From Prevotellaceae bacterium (GTDB taxonomy: Bacteria > Bacteroidota > Bacteroidia > Bacteroidales > UBA932): DNA of 17,345 nucleotides. The stretch covers positions 1 through 17,345 of the forward strand of contig JAITSM010000175.1 in NCBI GenBank assembly GCA_031287815.1, written 5' to 3'. Within the stretch, counting starts at the first letter, position 1; each line of letters begins with the position of its first letter. This document shows, in pieces, positions 12,736-17,345 of this stretch. The notes below the pieces were generated by a model that was not told where the DNA came from, did no database searches, and was given only the letters and a program-made list of their open reading frames with translations. A program made the position numbers and the translations under genes.

Positions 12736-15700
12736 ATGGCGCTGAAAAAAGATAATAAGCAAAAAAGTAACTTCACTAAAATTACTATTGGTTTGGCTTC
12801 GCCCGAAGAAGTTCTGGAATACTCCAGCGGCGAGGTATTGAAGCCCGAAACCATAAATTACCGCACCTACAAACCGGAACGCGACGGATTATTTTGCGAA
12901 CGCATATTCGGGCCGTCGAAAGACTACGAATGTCATTGCGGAAAATACAAACGCATTCGCTATCGCGGGATTGTTTGCGACCGTTGCGGGGTGGAAGTTA
13001 CCGAGAAAAAAGTACGCCGCGAACGTATGGGGCATATCACGCTTACCGTACCGGTGGCACATATTTGGTATTTCCGTTCGACGCCCAATAAAATCGGGTA
13101 TTTGTTAGGAATTCCTGCGAAAAAACTGGAAGCTATCGTATATTACGAACGTTACATTGTAGTGCAGCCGGGCGTTATGGTAAAAGACGGCGTGAAAGCA
13201 AACGATTACCTGTCGGAAGAAGAATACCTTCACATCATGGAATCATTGCCCAAAGAAAACCAGTTGCTCGACGATGAAGACCCCAATAAATTCATTGCCG
13301 GCATGGGCGCCGAGATATTATTGAAGATGCTTTCGCGGCTGGACTTGGATGCTTTGTCGTATGACTTGCGCCACAAAGCCGATAACGAAACGTCGCAGCA
13401 ACGCAAGGAAGAAGCGTTGAAACGCCTGAGCGTAGTAGAAGCCTTCCGCGAATCGAAGCATATCAACAAGCCCGAATGGATGATTATGAAAGTAATTCCG
13501 GTTATTCCGCCGGACTTGCGCCCATTGGTGCCGTTGGACGGCGGGCGTTTCGCCACGTCAGACCTGAACGATTTGTACCGTCGCGTAATTATCCGTAATA
13601 ACCGTTTGAAACGCTTGATTGAAATCAAAGCGCCGGAAGTGATTTTGCGCAATGAGAAACGCATGTTGCAGGAAGCGGTAGATTCATTGTTCGACAACTC
13701 GCGCAAATCGAATGCGGTAAAAACCGATTCAAACCGGGCGTTAAAATCGCTTTCCGATAGCTTGAAAGGCAAGCAGGGGCGCTTCCGCCAGAATTTGCTC
13801 GGGAAACGCGTGGACTATTCGGCGCGGTCGGTAATTGTGGTAGGCCCGGAATTGAGGATGCATGAATGCGGCTTGCCGAAAGACATGGCAGCCGAGCTCT
13901 ACAAGCCGTTTGTCATTCGCAAGTTGATAGAACGCGGTATCGTGAAAACCGTAAAATCGGCGAAAAAAATAGTAGACCGTAAAGATGCCGTTGTATGGGA
14001 TATTTTGGAAAATGTAATGAAGGGGCACCCGGTATTGCTAAACCGCGCGCCTACATTGCACCGCTTGGGTATCCAGGCTTTCCAGCCGAAATTGATAGAA
14101 GGTAAGGCAATCCAGTTGCATCCGTTGTCGTGTACGGCGTTCAATGCTGACTTCGACGGCGACCAAATGGCTGTGCACTTGCCGCTGGGCAATGCCGCCA
14201 TTCTGGAGGCGCAGTTATTGATGCTGGGTTCGCACAACATCTTGAATCCCGCAAACGGCGCGCCTATTACCGTGCCTTCGCAAGACATGGTGTTGGGGTT
14301 ATACTATATTACCAAAGCCTTGAAAGGCGCGAAAGGGGAGGGCTCGGTATTTTATGGCCCCAAAGAAGTAACGATTGCCTACAACGAAAAAGCGGTAGAT
14401 TTGCACGCAGTGATTAAAGTGCGCGTGAATCTTTGGCAGCCCGACAATACGTACAAAAGCGAAGTGATAGAAACTACCGTAGGGCGCGTATTGTTTAACC
14501 AGGTAGTGCCAAAGGAAGCCGGGTATATCAACGAAGTATTAACCAAAAAATCCTTACGCGATATTATCGGGAATGTGTTGAAGATAGCTGGCGTGGCGGT
14601 TACTTCCAAATTTTTGGACGATATTAAAAATCTTGGCTACCAAATGGCATTTCGTGGCGGCCTGTCATTTAACTTAAATGATGTGATTGTCCCGAAAGAA
14701 AAAGAAAAACTGGTGAACGAAGGTTATGCCGCCGTTGAAGATGTGGTGAACAACTACAACATGGGTTTCATTACAAACAACGAACGCTACAACCAGATTA
14801 TTGATATTTGGACGCACACCAACGCCAAGCTCACGCAAACGGTGATGAAACAATTATCGAGCGACAAAGGCGGGTTCAACTCTGTATACATGATGTTGGA
14901 TTCCGGCGCACGTGGCTCGAAAGAACAAATCCGCCAGTTGACCGGTATGCGCGGTTTAATGGCGAAACCGCAAAAATCAGGCGCAACAAGCGCAGAAATT
15001 ATTGAAAACCCGATTTTGTCCAACTTTAAAGAAGGCTTGTCGGTGTTGGAATACTTTATTTCTACGCACGGCGCGCGAAAAGGGTTAGCCGATACGGCTC
15101 TGAAGACCGCTGATGCCGGTTACCTCACCCGCCGGCTGGTGGACGTGTCGCAGGATGTAATCATCAACGAAGATGATTGCAGTACGCTGCGCGGCCTGGT
15201 TGCTTCGGCGATCAAGAACAATGACGAAGTGGTGGAATCGCTTTACGACCGTATCTTGGGACGCACCTCCGTACATGATATTACGCATCCCCTGACCGGA
15301 GAATTGATTATATCGGCAGGGGAAGAAATAACCGAAGACATTGCGCAAATCATCGAAGAATCCCCGATTGAACAGGTGGAAATCCGTTCGGCGCTGACCT
15401 GCGAATCGAAAAAAGGCATCTGCGCCAAATGTTACGGGCGCAATCTTGCTACAGGACGCATGGTAGAACGCGGCGAAGCGGTCGGCGTTATTGCTGCGCA
15501 GTCCATCGGCGAGCCGGGAACGCAGTTGACGTTGCGTACTTTCCACGTCGGCGGTACGGCTTCGAGTATTGCCTCCGACAATAAAGTCATTGCGCGTTAC
15601 GACGGCCGGCTGGAAATTGATGAATTGCGCATGGTCAATAAACTTTCCGGCGACGGCGCAAAAGTAGATATTGTTATCGGGCGTTTGGCGGAAATGCGTA

Positions 15701-17013
15701 TTGTCGATAAGAACACGGATATTGCGCTTTATCACCACAGCATTCCTTACGGCGCGCAGCTGTATATGAAGAACGGCGCGGACGTGAAAAAAGGCGATTT
15801 GATTTGCGAGTGGGATCCCTACAATGCCGTTATTATTTCGGAACTTGCCGGAAAAATAACATTCGACAGCGTGGTGGAAGGCGTTACGTTCCGCGAAGAA
15901 ACAGACGAAACAACCGGCTACCGCGAAAAAGTAATTATCGAATCGCGCGACAAATCACGTAACCCGACGGTGCGCATTTTGGACGCCAAAGGCAATGAAA
16001 TTAAACAATACAACTTGCCGGTGGGCGCCCACATCATGGTAAATGAAGGCGACAAGGTAAATTCCGGCGATATTCTGGTGAAAATTCCCCGCGCGGTGGG
16101 TAAATCGGGCGACATCACCGGCGGTTTGCCGCGCGTAACCGAACTGTTCGAAGCCCGCAACCCGTCGAATCCCGCGATTGTTTCCGAAATCGACGGCGAA
16201 GTGGTCATGGGCAAAATTAAACGTGGTAACCGCGAAATTATTGTACGGTCGAAACTGGGCGAAGAGAAAAAATACCTGGTTCCCCTGTCGAAACAAATCC
16301 TGGTGCAGGAAAACGACTATGTGCGCGCCGGAACGCCTTTGTCCGACGGCGCTATTACGCCGCTTGACATTTTGAATATACAAGGGCCTACGCGCGTACA
16401 GGAATATATCGTAAACGAAATCCAGGAAGTGTACCGCTTGCAGGGGGTAAAAATTAACGACAAACATTTTGAAGTCATCGTACGCCAGATGATGCGCAAG
16501 GTAGAGATTGTGGAACCGGGCGATACCCGCTTCCTCGCCGAACAGCTGGTGGATAAATGGGATTTCATGTTTGAAAACGATTCGCTGTACGATAAAAAAG
16601 TGATACAGGACCCGGGCGATTCATCCACCTTGAAAGCCGGGCAAATGATTACGGCGCGCAAGTTACGCGACGAAAACTCCATGCTTAAACGCAAAGATTT
16701 GAAATTGGTAGAAGCGCGCGACGCATTGCCTGCAACGTCCAACCAGATATTGCAGGGCATCACCCGCGCCGCATTGCGCACGACCAGTTTTATGTCGGCA
16801 GCTTCGTTCCAGGAAACAACAAAGGTGTTGGGCGACGCCGCCATTCACGGCAAGGAAGATTCGCTGGAAGGCTTGAAAGAAAACGTTATTTGCGGACACC
16901 TGATACCTGCCGGCACCGGCATGCGCTACCTCGACAAACTGGTGGTCGCCTCTATGGACGACTACGAACGCATGAAAAGGAAAGCGGAAAAAGCGGTACG
17001 AGCGGAAAAATAA
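12736..17013 (+). CDS. rpoC: DNA-directed RNA polymerase subunit beta'
   Basis: The 1425-residue subunit carries the catalytic magnesium. Zinc site 1 is C66, C68, C81 and C84. The absolutely conserved NADFDGD motif gives the catalytic aspartates D472, D474 and D476. The bridge helix begins near D722 (DSGARGSKEQIRQLTGMRG). Zinc site 2 is C815, C889, C896 and C899. The trigger loop starts at GEPGTQLTLRTFH, with H937 matching E. coli H936. The segment from about 943 to 1125 is a large trigger-loop insertion of the SI3 type before DITGGLPRVTELFEARNP. The region between the bridge helix and ENPILSNF is a few residues longer than in E. coli. The frame is complete and the gene closes the operon. Confidence 0.99.
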   Translation: MALKKDNKQKSNFTKITIGLASPEEVLEYSSGEVLKPETINYRTYKPERDGLFCERIFGPSKDYECHCGKYKRIRYRGIVCDRCGVEVTEKKVRRERMGHITLTVPVAHIWYFRSTPNKIGYLLGIPAKKLEAIVYYERYIVVQPGVMVKDGVKANDYLSEEEYLHIMESLPKENQLLDDEDPNKFIAGMGAEILLKMLSRLDLDALSYDLRHKADNETSQQRKEEALKRLSVVEAFRESKHINKPEWMIMKVIPVIPPDLRPLVPLDGGRFATSDLNDLYRRVIIRNNRLKRLIEIKAPEVILRNEKRMLQEAVDSLFDNSRKSNAVKTDSNRALKSLSDSLKGKQGRFRQNLLGKRVDYSARSVIVVGPELRMHECGLPKDMAAELYKPFVIRKLIERGIVKTVKSAKKIVDRKDAVVWDILENVMKGHPVLLNRAPTLHRLGIQAFQPKLIEGKAIQLHPLSCTAFNADFDGDQMAVHLPLGNAAILEAQLLMLGSHNILNPANGAPITVPSQDMVLGLYYITKALKGAKGEGSVFYGPKEVTIAYNEKAVDLHAVIKVRVNLWQPDNTYKSEVIETTVGRVLFNQVVPKEAGYINEVLTKKSLRDIIGNVLKIAGVAVTSKFLDDIKNLGYQMAFRGGLSFNLNDVIVPKEKEKLVNEGYAAVEDVVNNYNMGFITNNERYNQIIDIWTHTNAKLTQTVMKQLSSDKGGFNSVYMMLDSGARGSKEQIRQLTGMRGLMAKPQKSGATSAEIIENPILSNFKEGLSVLEYFISTHGARKGLADTALKTADAGYLTRRLVDVSQDVIINEDDCSTLRGLVASAIKNNDEVVESLYDRILGRTSVHDITHPLTGELIISAGEEITEDIAQIIEESPIEQVEIRSALTCESKKGICAKCYGRNLATGRMVERGEAVGVIAAQSIGEPGTQLTLRTFHVGGTASSIASDNKVIARYDGRLEIDELRMVNKLSGDGAKVDIVIGRLAEMRIVDKNTDIALYHHSIPYGAQLYMKNGADVKKGDLICEWDPYNAVIISELAGKITFDSVVEGVTFREETDETTGYREKVIIESRDKSRNPTVRILDAKGNEIKQYNLPVGAHIMVNEGDKVNSGDILVKIPRAVGKSGDITGGLPRVTELFEARNPSNPAIVSEIDGEVVMGKIKRGNREIIVRSKLGEEKKYLVPLSKQILVQENDYVRAGTPLSDGAITPLDILNIQGPTRVQEYIVNEIQEVYRLQGVKINDKHFEVIVRQMMRKVEIVEPGDTRFLAEQLVDKWDFMFENDSLYDKKVIQDPGDSSTLKAGQMITARKLRDENSMLKRKDLKLVEARDALPATSNQILQGITRAALRTTSFMSAASFQETTKVLGDAAIHGKEDSLEGLKENVICGHLIPAGTGMRYLDKLVVASMDDYERMKRKAEKAVRAEK

Positions 17014-17043
17014 TAAACCATTATTTATAGTCCATTTTAATTA

Positions 17044-17116
17044 AGAATGGAGGATGGAGAATGGAGAGCGGGCTAACGCCGGCATCTTTTATTCTCCATT
17101 CTCCATTTTCCATTCT
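17044..17116. repeat. 24-bp inverted repeat after rpoC
   Basis: The arms at 17044-17067 and 17093-17116 are built from repeated ATGGAGA / TCTCCAT blocks and pair along all 24 positions in RNA, two of them as G-U wobbles. A 25-base loop contains CTAACGCCGGCATC, which resembles the GACGCCGGAACATC end of the dispersed element at 1950-2047. It has no T tract. It could stop or stabilise the rpoC transcript, or be a dispersed intergenic palindrome. Confidence 0.6.
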
Positions 17117-17122
17117 ATCCGG

Positions 17123-17345
17123 GCGCTCGTTTGGGGTTGCCCGTGTCTAGGCAAGTCGTTTTGAGCGCTCGTTTGGGGAATTGCTCGGTTCGAGCAAGTC
17201 GGTTCGAGGGCTCGTTTTAGGTTGCTCGGTTCGAGCCAGTCGGTTTGAGACCCCGGTGGGGTAATGCGCGGTTAGAGCAAGTCGGGTTGAGTGCCCGGTG
17301 GCGAATTGGTCGGTTCGTGCAAGTCGGGGTGAGTCCGCGGGGGGG
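17123..17345. repeat. Degenerate tandem array of about 42-bp units, running off the window
   Basis: Units lie at 17123-17164, 17165-17207, 17208-17248, 17249-17290, 17291-17332 and a partial at 17333-17345. Each ends in a form of CAAGTCGGTTTGA. Each contains an inverted repeat, best seen in unit 2 as TTGCTCG-GTT-CGAGCAA. Unit 1 has TTGCC paired with GGCAA at the same place, so the pairing is kept while a base pair differs. Units become G-richer toward the window edge, which ends in a run of G. Confidence 0.75.

Larger units (their letters stand above)
17014..17345. other. Non-coding region after rpoC, mostly repeats
   Basis: No gene is seen after the rpoC stop. A large inverted repeat (17044-17116) is followed by a degenerate tandem array (17123-17345) that reaches the window edge. 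No typical terminator with a T tract is found right after rpoC; the large inverted repeat is the best candidate for ending the transcript. Confidence 0.7.

Noticed and set aside
15085..15738. Minus-strand frame of about 217 codons over rpoC
   Set aside because: It is antisense to a conserved complete gene and has no supported start context or family resemblance.

Overview
The window comes from the chromosome of a Bacteroidota (Bacteroidetes) bacterium, most likely order Bacteroidales. Three things support this. The promoters have the Bacteroidetes form (a TTTG or TTG -33 element, about 19-20 bp, then TAnnTTTG). Coding starts are preceded by A-rich leaders instead of clear Shine-Dalgarno sites. 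The proteins have Bacteroidetes character: EF-Tu, RpoB of 1272 aa, and RpoC of 1425 aa with a trigger-loop insertion. I cannot place it below order. It is dominated by one of the most conserved gene blocks in bacteria, with a short accessory stretch on the left and a repeat tract on the right.

Left part (1-3582). A small minus-strand operon encodes a Tat-type signal protein with two 4Fe-4S motifs (1168-1668), followed 11 bases later by an AraC-family regulator (269-1156). About 850 bases without a confident gene follow (1669-2547). This stretch holds a four-unit 21-bp tandem array built around a GTCGAC palindrome, two degenerate copies of a roughly 100-bp element flanking it, and a well-formed promoter (2088-2117) whose predicted transcript begins with a boxA-like sequence and has several potential hairpins. 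Next is a secreted protein of 344 aa (2548-3582) whose cysteine-rich C-terminal part is much more AT-rich than its N-terminal part.

Central and right part (3583-17013). A near-consensus promoter (3735-3766) starts a plus-strand block: tRNA-Thr(TGT), tRNA-Tyr(GTA), tRNA-Gly(TCC), tRNA-Thr(GGT), tuf, tRNA-Trp(CCA), secE, nusG, rplK, rplA, rplJ, rplL, rpoB, rpoC. The four tRNAs before tuf are in the same order and have the same anticodons as thrU-tyrU-glyT-thrT-tufB of E. coli. The block joins translation (tRNAs, EF-Tu, L11, L1, L10, L7/L12), secretion (SecE) and transcription (NusG, beta, beta'). Likely expression control points are a long hairpin between tuf and tRNA-Trp, a palindrome and tandem A-rich leader before rplL, and a hairpin with a T tract between rplL and rpoB that probably attenuates RNA polymerase expression relative to the ribosomal proteins.

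Right edge (17014-17345). No gene is visible. A 24-bp inverted repeat is followed by five and a fraction degenerate units of a roughly 42-bp tandem repeat that runs off the window.

I did not find a convincing undescribed multi-gene system. The items most worth a second look are the candidate small RNA at about 2124-2310, the 21-bp palindromic array, the 42-bp array after rpoC, the composite cysteine-rich secreted protein and the compact iron-sulfur protein paired with the regulator.
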